Assembly (NCBI GenBank): GCA_902834555.1
Contig: CADFJN010000006.1
Coordinates: 62,001 to 126,000 of the forward strand
Direction: 5' to 3'
Length of the DNA: 64,000 bases
From: Atopobiaceae bacterium
GTDB lineage: Bacteria; Actinomycetota; Coriobacteriia; Coriobacteriales; Atopobiaceae
The notes under the pieces: model-generated
Databases searched by the model: none
Seen by the model: the letters and a program-made list of their open reading frames with translations, nothing else
Told to the model about the DNA's origin: nothing
Part shown: in pieces, positions 53,076 to 60,586 of the stretch
Layout: every line of letters begins with the position of its first letter
How positions within the stretch are numbered: position 1 is the first letter of the stretch
Translations under genes and position numbers: made by a program

Positions 53076-53630
53076 TTACGCGATGAACTCAAGGAAGGCG
53101 TCTGCCTGGGCGGCAAGGGCGGCCTCGTCCTCGGGGGAGAGGGTCAGCGTGCCGGACATCCAGGACTCGCCGGAGAGGGCGATGCCAGTCTCCTTGTCGG
53201 TCATGACCTGCGCACCCACAAAGGCGAGAAGCGCGTCGAGCGCGGCGCGCATCTCGGCGGTGGCGGTGCGGCCGCCCGCGCCAGAGACGGTGGCGCGCAT
53301 GCCGCCGGAAACGGCGGTGTCGCGACCCTTGCCGGGGAGCGGCCTGCTCAGCCAGTCGACCAGGTTCTTCACGTGACCGGGGAACGAGGCGTTGTACTGC
53401 GGGCTCACGAACCACACGCCGTCGGCCTGACGCACGGCCTCACGTACGGCCGCGACCTCAGGGCGCTCGGGATCCTCGAGGTCCTGGTTCATGAGGGGCA
53501 GCGCCGAGTAGTCGAGCCTGCTCACGTTGGCGCGTCCATCAAGCAGCGCCTCGATGCGCTGAGCCAGCTGCTCATTGAAGCCGTTCTTGCGGAGGGTTCC
53601 CACTACGATAAGGACGTTCTTCTCTGCCAT
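53076..53630 (-). CDS. NADPH-dependent FMN reductase / quinone reductase family
   Basis: A 184-residue flavodoxin-fold reductase. FMN-binding segments are VLIVVGTLRKNGFNEQLAQ and VWFVSPQYNASFPGHVKNLVDW. Such enzymes reduce quinones, azo compounds or flavin. ATG 53630 follows AGGAGAGAGC. It is divergent from an HxlR regulator, the standard pairing for inducible quinone or aldehyde-stress reductases. Confidence 0.92.
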   Translation of the reverse strand: MAEKNVLIVVGTLRKNGFNEQLAQRIEALLDGRANVSRLDYSALPLMNQDLEDPERPEVAAVREAVRQADGVWFVSPQYNASFPGHVKNLVDWLSRPLPGKGRDTAVSGGMRATVSGAGGRTATAEMRAALDALLAFVGAQVMTDKETGIALSGESWMSGTLTLSPEDEAALAAQADAFLEFIA

Positions 53631-53735
53631 TGCTCTCTCCTGTTCAGTCGGGTGTGTCGACTTGGTAGCAACTCTGTACTAAAATCAGTGCACCCAATAT
53701 ATGTGAGTGTTTGTATAACGTTTTTTATCGATACT

Positions 53736-53755
53736 TGGTATTAGTTGAGATACCA
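53736..53755. promoter_or_regulatory. Candidate HxlR operator
   Basis: TGGTAT and ATACCA arms flank eight bases, in the AT-rich gap between the divergent reductase and regulator genes. Larger GGTAGCA/TGCTACC arms (53664, 53758) surround the whole gap. Confidence 0.45.
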
Positions 53756-53785
53756 TCTGCTACCAGCAGGAAGGGACGGCATCGC

Positions 53786-54136
53786 ATGCGAAGCACACCC
53801 AAAGACTTTGGCGTCTGTCCATTTGTGACTGCGCAGTGGCTGCTTCAGGGCAAGTGGTCGATCGTGATTCTCCACCACCTCAGCGAGGGCAAGCTGCGCT
53901 TTGGCGAACTTGAGCGCCGCATGCCCGAGCTTACGCACTCCACGCTCTCCTCGCAGCTCAAGCGGCTGGAGACAGAGGGGCTGGTGCGCCGCGAGGTCTT
54001 CCCGGAGGTGCCGCCGCGCGTGGAGTACTCGCTCACGCAGGTGGGGGAGGGCTTTGTTCCGGTGCTCTCGAGCATTGAGACGTGGGGCGAGGGCTACATC
54101 GAGCACCTGCGTAAGGGGGATGTCGAGCTGCGATAG
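53786..54136 (+). CDS. HxlR family transcriptional regulator
   Basis: A 116-residue winged-helix protein (CPFVTAQWLLQGKWSIVILH, LRFGELERRMPELTHSTLSSQLKRLE). Cys11 sits where redox- or electrophile-sensing HxlR proteins such as YodB carry their reactive Cys. ATG 53786 follows GGAAGGGA. It probably represses the divergent reductase gene until quinones or electrophiles appear. Confidence 0.92.
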   Translation: MRSTPKDFGVCPFVTAQWLLQGKWSIVILHHLSEGKLRFGELERRMPELTHSTLSSQLKRLETEGLVRREVFPEVPPRVEYSLTQVGEGFVPVLSSIETWGEGYIEHLRKGDVELR

Positions 54137-54204
54137 GGACGGGCGAGCGACCGTCGCGGGTGCGTGTAGCCGCGGTGGCGACTGCGGCGGTCGCCGGCGC
54201 GGCG

Positions 54205-54561
54205 CTAGTCCTTGGCGCCGAGAAGCCCGCTCACCACGCTCACGATGAGCGCGACAAAGAGTGTGCCCCAGAATCCCGTGACAACCACGCCCATGCCAAA
54301 GACGCTTTCTGCAAGGTTGGACGCGAGCGACACCATGAGCGCGTCGATCACAAACGTGAAAAGCCCCAGCGTGATGATTGTCACGGGAATCGAGAGGATC
54401 TGGATGATGGGCTTCACGATTGCGTTCATCACGCAGAGCATGAGCGCAAAGGCTAGGTACGCCGCCCACTGCGGGTGGCCAATCACGTGCGCCGAGGGGA
54501 CAAGGGCAACCGCGACAAATGACGCTATGGCGGTCGCAAGTACGGACATAAGCGTTCTCAT
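54205..54561 (-). CDS. Phage holin superfamily IV-like small membrane protein (YvlD type)
   Basis: A 118-residue protein with four membrane segments (VLATAIASFVAVALV, WAAYLAFALMLCVMNAIV, IPVTIITLGLFTFVIDALMV, GTLFVALIVSVVSGLL). The KPIIQILSIPVTIITLGLF pattern is typical of this family. Despite the name, these are chromosomal proteins of unknown function. No phage genes surround it. ATG 54561 follows GCGAGGTAGC. Confidence 0.88.
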   Translation of the reverse strand: MRTLMSVLATAIASFVAVALVPSAHVIGHPQWAAYLAFALMLCVMNAIVKPIIQILSIPVTIITLGLFTFVIDALMVSLASNLAESVFGMGVVVTGFWGTLFVALIVSVVSGLLGAKD

Positions 54562-54640
54562 GGCTGCTACCTCGCGTTCTGGTTGCTGTTGTTAGTGGGT
54601 TCATGATACCCGAGCGCGCCGCATCCCCGAATCCTGCCGG

Positions 54641-54712
54641 TACACATTCGGGGCGCGAACGTGTATCGACCTGGGCGGGATACAGTTTCGGGTGCGAACC
54701 TGTGGCGCTGCA
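54641..54712. repeat. Two TACA..TTCGGG..GCGAAC..TGT palindromes, 40-bp period
   Basis: TACACATTCGGGGCGCGAAC at 54641 and TACAGTTTCGGGTGCGAACC at 54681 start exactly 40 bp apart. Each can fold into a short hairpin (TACAC/GTGTA, ACAG/CTGT). Confidence 0.7.
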
Positions 54713-54813
54713 AAGCGCGAGAATCCCTCACGACCCCCTCACGACCCTCTCACGACCCCCCAATACCCCCGCGAGACGTCCCCAGCGGCCGGAAAAGCCG
54801 TGAACACGCCGAG

Positions 54814-54938
54814 AAGTTCAATTTCTCACAGAGCGCGATGACGAGCAGTGCTATTCTTTCCATAAATTGAACTTCACGTTCTAGAAATTGAACTAGTTAG
54901 ACCCAAGACGCCCGCGGTCGAGAAGATAAATTGAACTT
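54814..54938. promoter_or_regulatory. Four AAATTGAACTT sites upstream of the XRE-AlaA gene
   Basis: The 11-mer AAATTGAACTT occurs inverted at 54814 and direct at 54864, 54885 (last base A) and 54928. The direct sites are 21 and 43 bp apart, close to two and four helical turns. They lie just upstream of a gene starting with an XRE DNA-binding domain, so autoregulation is the simplest reading. Confidence 0.6.
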
Positions 54939-54977
54939 CTCGCATAGCGAGCGATGGTCACCCGGAAGGGAGGGGTC

Positions 54978-56507
54978 GTGGAAGACCAGGCCCACATGGA
55001 CTTCTCGGCTCGCCTTGGCCAGGCAATGGACAAGCGCGGTCTGCGCCAGGCGGACCTCGTGCGTATGGCCGCAGCCGATGGCGTCAAGCTGGGAAAGTCG
55101 CAGCTCAGCCAGTACCTAAGTGGCAAGACCGAGCCGAGAAAGGCAACGCTCGCATTTCTCGCCACCGCCCTCGGCGTGAGCGCCGAGTGGCTCTCGGGCG
55201 AGACTACCGCCCCCACGTCACCAGAAATGAGACAAGGGGAAACTCCCTCTGTCTCATCCACCCCCACCAAGAAGAAAGAATCCACCATGCCTCGTCGCCA
55301 GTTCAAGAAGTCATCCAAGCTCGACAACGTCCTCTACGATATCCGCGGGCCCGTGCTTGACGAGGCGTACCGCATGGAGGACCAGGGTATCCACGTGCTC
55401 AAGTTGAACATTGGCAACCCCGCACCGTTTGGCTTCCGCACGCCGGACGAGGTCGTGAAGGACATGCAGGACCAGCTCACGGAGTGCGAGGGCTACTCCA
55501 ACAGCCGCGGATTGTTCACGGCACGCAAGGCCATCATGCAGTACGACCAGCTAAAGGGCATCCCCAACGTGGACGTGGAGGACATCTACACGGGCAACGG
55601 CGCCTCGGAGCTCATCCAGCTTGCGATGAACGCCTTCATGAACGAGGGCGACGAGATTCTCGTTCCCAGCCCGGACTATCCGCTGTGGACCGCGTGCGCC
55701 ACGCTGGCCGGCGGCACCGCCGTGCACTACATCTGCGACGAGAAGGCCAACTGGTACCCTGACATCGAAGACATCAAGAGCAAGGTCACACCGCGAACCA
55801 AGGGCATCGTCGTGATCAACCCCAACAACCCCACGGGCGCGCTCTACCCGCGCGAGGTGCTGCAGGAGATCGTGGACGTTGCGCGCGAGCACCAGTTGGT
55901 CATCTTTGCTGACGAGATCTACGACCGCCTGGTGATGGACGGCAAGCAGCACGTCTCCATCGCGAGCCTTGCGCCCGACCTCTTCTGTATCACCTTCAAC
56001 GGCCTCTCCAAGAGTCACATGGTGGCGGGCTACCGCATTGGCTGGATGAGCCTCTCGGGCAACAAGCGCATCGCTAGGGACCTCATCGACGGCATCAACA
56101 TGCTCTCGAACATGCGCCTGTGCTCCAACGTGCCGGCGCAGTCCATCGTGCAGACCTGCCTGGGCGGCATCCAGCGCAGCCAGGGGCTTCTCGTTCCCGG
56201 CGGGCGCATCTACGAGCAGCGCGAGTACGTCTACGAGAGGCTTTCCAACATGGACGGTGTCACGGTGACCAAGCCCGAGGCCGCGTTCTACATCTTCCCG
56301 CGCCTTGACCCCGAGAAGTTCCACATCACCGACGACGACCAGTTTGCACTTGACCTGCTCAAGGACGAGCACGTCCTGATTACCGCAGGTAAGGGCTTCA
56401 ACTGGGAGAAGCCCGGCTACTTCCGCATTGTCTACCTGCCGCGCAAGCACACGCTGCACGAGGCGATGGACAAGCTCGAGGACTTCCTGAGCTACTACCA
56501 GCAGTAG
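54978..56507 (+). CDS. XRE helix-turn-helix fused to AlaA-type alanine aminotransferase
   Basis: A 509-residue fusion. Residues 1-80 form an XRE DNA-binding domain (LGQAMDKRGLRQADLV, KSQLSQYLSGKTEPRKATL). Residues 83-103 are a linker encoded by palindrome R6. From about residue 104 (MPRRQFKKSSKLDNVLYDI) it is a full-length AlaA-type aminotransferase: KLNIGNPAPFGF, INPNNPTGALYP, FADEIYD, and PLP-lysine in FNGLSKSHMVAGYR. GTG 54978 has GGGAGGGG four bases upstream. An internal start at 55287 behind AAGAAAGAA could give free enzyme. The fusion would let pyruvate/alanine status act on transcription; that is inference. Confidence 0.9.
   Translation: MEDQAHMDFSARLGQAMDKRGLRQADLVRMAAADGVKLGKSQLSQYLSGKTEPRKATLAFLATALGVSAEWLSGETTAPTSPEMRQGETPSVSSTPTKKKESTMPRRQFKKSSKLDNVLYDIRGPVLDEAYRMEDQGIHVLKLNIGNPAPFGFRTPDEVVKDMQDQLTECEGYSNSRGLFTARKAIMQYDQLKGIPNVDVEDIYTGNGASELIQLAMNAFMNEGDEILVPSPDYPLWTACATLAGGTAVHYICDEKANWYPDIEDIKSKVTPRTKGIVVINPNNPTGALYPREVLQEIVDVAREHQLVIFADEIYDRLVMDGKQHVSIASLAPDLFCITFNGLSKSHMVAGYRIGWMSLSGNKRIARDLIDGINMLSNMRLCSNVPAQSIVQTCLGGIQRSQGLLVPGGRIYEQREYVYERLSNMDGVTVTKPEAAFYIFPRLDPEKFHITDDDQFALDLLKDEHVLITAGKGFNWEKPGYFRIVYLPRKHTLHEAMDKLEDFLSYYQQ
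55227..55257. repeat. Decayed ATGAGACAAAGGGAC palindrome (R6) inside a coding sequence
   Basis: ATGAGACAAGGGGAAACTCC and the arm CTGTCTCAT form a 31-bp unit with several mismatches. It is read in frame as MRQGETPSVSS, linking the HTH and the aminotransferase. Confidence 0.8.
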
Positions 56508-56694
56508 CCGGGGTTACGCAAGTGATGTGCCCTCGGAGTCGCTGTGACGAGAAGGGCTCGGGCATAACACGGAGACAGGCCAGCTACATGCTAGAAGGCT
56601 TTCCTGCGCGCCTGCTTGAGCCAGTTCTTCTTGAACTTCCCCACGCTGCCGAAGAACTTGTTATACGTCTCGCCGTCTTCCTTGGCGGCGTACT

Positions 56695-57264
56695 TCAGCC
56701 CGCGAGCTCAATCGTGCACAGGTAGTCGGCGGCCTGCTCCAGCCGGTACTCGGTCATGGTTGTCTTGGTGCGTCGTACGGCGTCCTTGAAGAGCTCATCG
56801 CCGATGGCGCCGTAGAGGGCACGGCTCACGATTGGCTGGCCGTCGTCGTAATAGACTTTCACGCCGTCAAACCCTTGGAAAAAGGTCAGGTCGTTGGTCA
56901 GCATCGAGGAAATATCGCGTCTCATACGTGCTGAGAGATCCTCTGGGTCGGGATGCTCGCTGCGTTTGTAGGCCAACGTGCGGTACGAGATGGGGAGGCG
57001 CTGTACAAGTACGTTGAACGATATGAGTAACTTCTTGCGCTGTTCGAGTGTGAGGCCGGCGTAGTCGCCGTGACCGTTCATGAGTGGTTCAGAGTGGAAC
57101 GGGATGTTCGGCAGGTCAGCGCGCGAAAGCGACTCCTCGTAGCGGCGAACTTTCTCGCGGATATCATTGGCTTGGTCGTGGAGCACGAGTGTCACGAGGT
57201 AGTAGCGGGAGACACCTGCCATGTCACCGCTTTCGTCAACGAATATGGAAAGCTCCCTGTCCAA
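56695..57264 (-). CDS. DUF3800 protein (frame broken near 3' end, original end at 56591)
   Basis: A 189-residue protein of the DUF3800 family, with the acidic motif LSIFVDESGDMAG at the N-terminus and further Asp in VYYDDGQP, a pattern suggestive of an RNase H-like nuclease fold. The frame ends at TIELAG. Reading one base differently continues GLKYAAKEDGETYNKFFGSV and then GKFKKNWLKQARRKAF to a stop at 56591-56593, the usual family ending. One G missing from GCGGGC near 56700 explains this. TTG 57264 is the start. The gene is preceded by a compact RNA-like element (57301-57362). Function of the family is unknown. Confidence 0.8.
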   Translation of the reverse strand: MDRELSIFVDESGDMAGVSRYYLVTLVLHDQANDIREKVRRYEESLSRADLPNIPFHSEPLMNGHGDYAGLTLEQRKKLLISFNVLVQRLPISYRTLAYKRSEHPDPEDLSARMRRDISSMLTNDLTFFQGFDGVKVYYDDGQPIVSRALYGAIGDELFKDAVRRTKTTMTEYRLEQAADYLCTIELAG

Positions 57265-57300
57265 CCGCCGGCTCCCGTTGCAAGACCGTCTTTATAGACA

Positions 57301-57362
57301 AATAAAGCCGGGGGATAGGCCCCCGGCACTTGGAGGCAGCGGGAAACCCACCACCAATACGT
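57301..57362 (-). ncRNA. Candidate small RNA / DUF3800-associated leader with own terminator
   Basis: On the minus strand, an extended -10 box (TGGTATAAG) near 57364-57372 is followed by two hairpins. The first (57335-57355) is a nine-pair stem GGTGGTGGG/CCCGCTGCC with a TTT loop, including G-U pairs. The second is an intrinsic terminator, GCCGGGGG/CCCCCGGC (57307-57327) followed by TTTATTTG. The DUF3800 start comes 43 bp after the terminator stem. Structured RNAs upstream of DUF3800 genes have been described as several motif classes; membership here is a proposal. Confidence 0.55.
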
Positions 57363-57659
57363 ATCTTATACCACGGAATTCACGCAGTTAATATCCCCGG
57401 ATTGACTGCATCCGCATCTCATCCCTTAACGGCGAAGTCCAATCGCTTCGAGATTCGCGATGAGGAGGCTGTGGTTCTCGCCCTGGAAGTTGGCCACCGG
57501 CGCGAGGCTTACAAGCGCAAGGAATATCCAACGTCCCGCTCGTCGCGCATAATGGAACTAACTAACCAAGCGTGGGGTGCGGCGTGGGATGCGGAGTCGG
57601 TCGCGGAGACGTGCGCGTGAACGCGCGGCGTCAGGCGGCGCAACAAACGTGGGGAGGCC
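57363..57659. other. Gap with possible decayed coding sequence
   Basis: An open frame (57450-57620) reads RFEIRDEEAVVLALEVGHR..SRIMELTNQAWGAAWDAESVAETC without a ribosome-binding site or recognised family. It may be a gene remnant. Otherwise nothing is seen apart from the promoter of the RNA-like element on the minus strand. Confidence 0.35.
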
Positions 57660-58010
57660 ATGCTCGTGAGTGACTGCAACTACCAGGAGACAATCGACAG
57701 GCTGCGTGCCTTTCGCGACCAGCGAGAATGGCGCCAGTTCCACAACCCTAAGGACCTCGCCATTTCGATAAGCCTCGAGTCGGCGGAGCTGCTCGAGGCG
57801 TTCCAGTGGAGCGGCGCCAACACTTCGGCTGACGGTCACCTGGACACGATCTCGGAGGAGCTGGCGGACGTCCTCATCTACTGTCTGTTCATGGCCGATG
57901 CCTGCGGGCTTGACCCGCTCCAGATTGTCAACGAGAAGATCGACGCCAACGCCAAGAAGTACCCCGTCGAACTCAGCCGTGGCAACGCCAAGAAGTACAC
58001 CGAACTATGA
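57660..58010 (+). CDS. MazG-like nucleotide pyrophosphohydrolase
   Basis: A 116-residue all-alpha NTP pyrophosphatase of the MazG/RS21-C6 type. Metal-binding acidic motifs are SLESAELLEAFQW and EELADVLIYCLFMADACG. Such enzymes hydrolyse dNTPs or NTPs to monophosphates. ATG 57660 follows GGGGAGGCC. The TGA stop is inside palindrome R7, and the next gene starts 50 bp later, so the two probably form one transcript, perhaps acting together against foreign DNA (inference). Confidence 0.9.
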   Translation: MLVSDCNYQETIDRLRAFRDQREWRQFHNPKDLAISISLESAELLEAFQWSGANTSADGHLDTISEELADVLIYCLFMADACGLDPLQIVNEKIDANAKKYPVELSRGNAKKYTEL

Positions 58011-58037
58011 GACAAAGGGACAGTCCCTTTGTCTCAT
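58007..58037. repeat. ATGAGACAAAGGGAC palindrome (R7)
   Basis: A perfect 31-bp palindrome whose TGA ends the MazG-like gene. Its ATG opens a frame that runs on into the next gene, but the true start of that gene is 58061. Confidence 0.9.
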
Positions 58038-58060
58038 GCAGCAAGGTAGGGGAGAGGCCA

Positions 58061-60151
58061 ATGTCAATCAGGCAGCCCGTTGTCATAGACGTTCCGTTCC
58101 ACGAGGACGACATCCAGATTGAGCATAGCATCGACCAGGCGCAGTGCGAGGTGGATGGCCGCGAACTCTCAAGCAGCGCGCGGATGCTCCTCAAGACCTA
58201 CCCCACCGTCTACATCATTCGCGGCAAGCAGCGCAGGCGCGCTCGCGGCGGCTATGAGTTCGACGAGTTCGTGGTCTACGTAGGCGAGACAAACTCCATC
58301 GTGCGGCGAACCAGGGAGCACTACACCGATGACGTCACGTATCGCTCGGAGCGGGGCAAACGCGCGTGGCAGCAGCTCAACCGGCCTGGCAGCCGCATGC
58401 TGGTCATCGGGCAGAGCCACTTCAACAAGTCCCTTACGCTCGACCTCGAGAACAACTTCCTGAGCTACCTCTTGGCGTCGGGCGCCAGCCATGTGACCTT
58501 GGCAAACGGTCGCGGCAATCCCCAGGCAGACTACTACACCAAGCCAGAGCTGCCGATAATCACCTCCGCCGTGTGGCGCAAGCTCAACCGCTACGAGCCG
58601 GAGCTTTCCCCGGCCGAATCCGTGATCCGGGACTCCGCCATCTTCAAGGCGTCGCCGTTCCGCGCTCTGGGCAAGGACCAGATCGCGGCGGAGGACGCGA
58701 TTCTCGGCCGCTTGCGCGATCTCATGGAGGGATGGGCCGGCGATCCGCAGCCGCAAGACCTCAGTGCGCCCGTCGAGAACGGCGAGCTCATCGTTGTCGA
58801 AGGCATGGCGGGAACCGGAAAGACGGTCCTTCTCAGCCACCTGTTCCTGCGCATCATGAACGAGCTGGGGGTCCAAGAGGCCAGCGGCGTCTCCGCGGGG
58901 CCCCGCCGTCCCGTCAACGCCTGCCTTCTGGTGAACCACAACGAGCAGCTCACGGTCTACAACGCCATCATGAAGCGCCTTGGCCTCCAGAACAGGGACA
59001 ACGTGGTGGTGGACAAGCCGACGCCTTTCATCAACAAGCACAGCGAGGCCGGGCACGGCAATGGCCTCGCGCGTCAGGACTATCCCTGCAGCCCGGTCGA
59101 CATTGCCCTTGTCGACGAGGCCCACCTCCTTCTCACCCAGGGCAACCAGGGCTACGCGGGCAGCAGGAACATGCTCGTTGACATCATGCGTCGTGCGCGT
59201 GTGGTGTTTGCCGTCTACGACCTTGAGCAGGTGCTGAGAAAGTCGCAGGAGCTTGATGCCTCGATGAAGTGTGCCCTCTTTCCCGACGGGCGCTTCTCGG
59301 GTGGGAAGGTTCTTTGCGCGAGAAGGGCCGCCGACGTGTCCGGGTTCCCGTTCCACGTGGAGAACCTGCTTCTGCGACAGCAGTACCGGATTGATGCCTG
59401 CGACGAGATCGTGCGCTGGATTGATGACTTTGCCAACGGACGGGGAGTGGGGCCGATTCCTCACGACCCACCGCGTGAGGGGCATAGGCCCTACGAGATC
59501 AAGGTCTTTGGCTCGCCGTACGACCTGAAGTTGGCAATCGAGGACCATGCTTCGACCTTTGATTCGGCTACGGGCAAGATTGTGGACGATACCTCGCACG
59601 GGCTCTCGCGCGTGCTGGCAACGTATGACTGGCCGTACTCAAGCAAGTCCAAGCCGGAGACGGGTGTGTGGGAGGTCCGCATCTATCGCGAGCAGAGCGG
59701 CTGGGTGTCTCTGGACAAGAACGGGGACGTGCGCGAGATGCGGCACGGGCGGGCATCCGTCGCGGTCGAGGAGCCCCCGCACACGGAGTACTTCCACATG
59801 CCGTGGAACTACGAGACGTCTGCCACCGAGGAAGAGGCGGCAGACGAACGCGGCAAGGCTTGGGCTGAGCAGGGCCACACGCTGGGGGAATGCGGCTCGA
59901 TTTACACCATCCAGGGGTTCGACCTCAACTACGCGGGCGTGATTATTGGGCCATCTGTTTGCTGGCGAGAAGGGCGGCTGGTGTTCGATCCGTCAAAGAG
60001 CTGCAACTCGCAGGCGATTAACGGCAGCGAGGACCCAGAGGCGAACCTCCGACATGAGCTCAACGTGCTGCTCAAGCGAGGCGTTCACGGACTGTACCTC
60101 TTTGCCGTGGATGGCGCGCTCGAGCATCACCTGCTAGAGATGCAGGCATGA
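58061..60151 (+). CDS. GIY-YIG nuclease-DUF2075 ATPase/helicase fusion
   Basis: A 696-residue protein. Residues 45-95 look like a GIY-YIG nuclease module (TVYIIRG, FVVYVGETNSIVRRTREHY). From about residue 205 (SPFRALGKDQIAAEDAIL) it is a DUF2075 P-loop NTPase: Walker A VVEGMAGTGKTVLL, Walker B DIALVDEAHLLL, FAVYDLEQVL, LLLRQQYRIDACDEIVRW, and a C-terminal helicase-like GSIYTIQGFDLNYAGVIIG. ATG 58061 follows GGGGAGAGGCC. The TGA stop is inside palindrome R8, so the gene lies neatly between two palindrome copies. Relatives occur in defence islands; a role against foreign nucleic acid is inferred. Confidence 0.85.
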   Translation: MSIRQPVVIDVPFHEDDIQIEHSIDQAQCEVDGRELSSSARMLLKTYPTVYIIRGKQRRRARGGYEFDEFVVYVGETNSIVRRTREHYTDDVTYRSERGKRAWQQLNRPGSRMLVIGQSHFNKSLTLDLENNFLSYLLASGASHVTLANGRGNPQADYYTKPELPIITSAVWRKLNRYEPELSPAESVIRDSAIFKASPFRALGKDQIAAEDAILGRLRDLMEGWAGDPQPQDLSAPVENGELIVVEGMAGTGKTVLLSHLFLRIMNELGVQEASGVSAGPRRPVNACLLVNHNEQLTVYNAIMKRLGLQNRDNVVVDKPTPFINKHSEAGHGNGLARQDYPCSPVDIALVDEAHLLLTQGNQGYAGSRNMLVDIMRRARVVFAVYDLEQVLRKSQELDASMKCALFPDGRFSGGKVLCARRAADVSGFPFHVENLLLRQQYRIDACDEIVRWIDDFANGRGVGPIPHDPPREGHRPYEIKVFGSPYDLKLAIEDHASTFDSATGKIVDDTSHGLSRVLATYDWPYSSKSKPETGVWEVRIYREQSGWVSLDKNGDVREMRHGRASVAVEEPPHTEYFHMPWNYETSATEEEAADERGKAWAEQGHTLGECGSIYTIQGFDLNYAGVIIGPSVCWREGRLVFDPSKSCNSQAINGSEDPEANLRHELNVLLKRGVHGLYLFAVDGALEHHLLEMQA

Positions 60152-60178
60152 GACAAAGGGAGTTTCCCTTTGTCTCAT
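60148..60178. repeat. ATGAGACAAAGGGA palindrome (R8)
   Basis: A 31-bp palindrome with centre AGTTT. Its TGA is the stop of the DUF2075 gene. The converging small gene ends 16 bp beyond it. Confidence 0.9.
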
Positions 60179-60193
60179 CGGCGGTTGTGGCTG

Positions 60194-60406
60194 CTACCTG
60201 TCCCAGCCGTCGTCCCAGCTGTCTCGCGGGGAGTCGTCCCAGTTCTCGTTGTTGGCATAGAGGCCGCCCTCGTTGCAGTAGCCCCGAGATGAGCCGCCCT
60301 TGGAGAACCCGCGCGCGAGGAGCGGGTTCGGCCTGGTGTCCACAAACTCGTCGGGGTCATACGCGGCGCGCTTGCGGCGCTTCTTCCTGCCAAAGATGAG
60401 TCCCAC
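60194..60406 (-). CDS. Small hypothetical protein
   Basis: Seventy residues, basic at the start (VGLIFGRKKRRKRAAYDPDE) and Gly/Asn/Asp-rich later (FSKGGSSRGYCNEGGLYANN, DSWDDGWD). No family is known to me. GTG 60406 is chosen because GGGAGGCTCGCC lies just before it; the frame is open to 60451 but without a site. It could be an RNA-binding or structural small protein, but there is no direct evidence. Confidence 0.55.
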   Translation of the reverse strand: MGLIFGRKKRRKRAAYDPDEFVDTRPNPLLARGFSKGGSSRGYCNEGGLYANNENWDDSPRDSWDDGWDR

Positions 60407-60451
60407 GGCGAGCCTCCCATAACGTGGTTTTCCTTGCTGAAACAATAGCAC

Positions 60452-60474
60452 GAGACAAGGGGTTCCCTGTCCCC
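60452..60474. repeat. Decayed palindrome remnant (R9)
   Basis: GAGACAAGGGGTTCCCTGTC followed by CCC retains both arms of the family without the outer bases. Confidence 0.55.
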
Positions 60475-60586
60475 TTTAGAGGAATCTCGTTGCGCAGAGG
60501 CATCGGGCAGGCCTCAATCTGGCTTCCGAGCAACCCGCGGATGCCGAAATCGCGCGATGGCACTATCCACGAAGGCCGTGCAACTG

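Noticed and set aside
54205..54561. Prophage remnant (holin)
   Set aside because: The holin-like family is chromosomal in many Gram-positives, and no phage structural, lysis or integrase gene lies nearby.
57301..57362. Type III toxin-antitoxin RNA (ToxI-like)
   Set aside because: The order promoter-RNA-terminator-protein fits, but there are no tandem RNA repeats and DUF3800 is not a ToxN-type protein. It is kept only as a candidate structured RNA.
58007..58060. Start of the DUF2075 protein at the repeat ATG
   Set aside because: The frame is open from the palindrome's ATG, but 58061 has a good ribosome-binding site and the intervening residues are repeat-derived.
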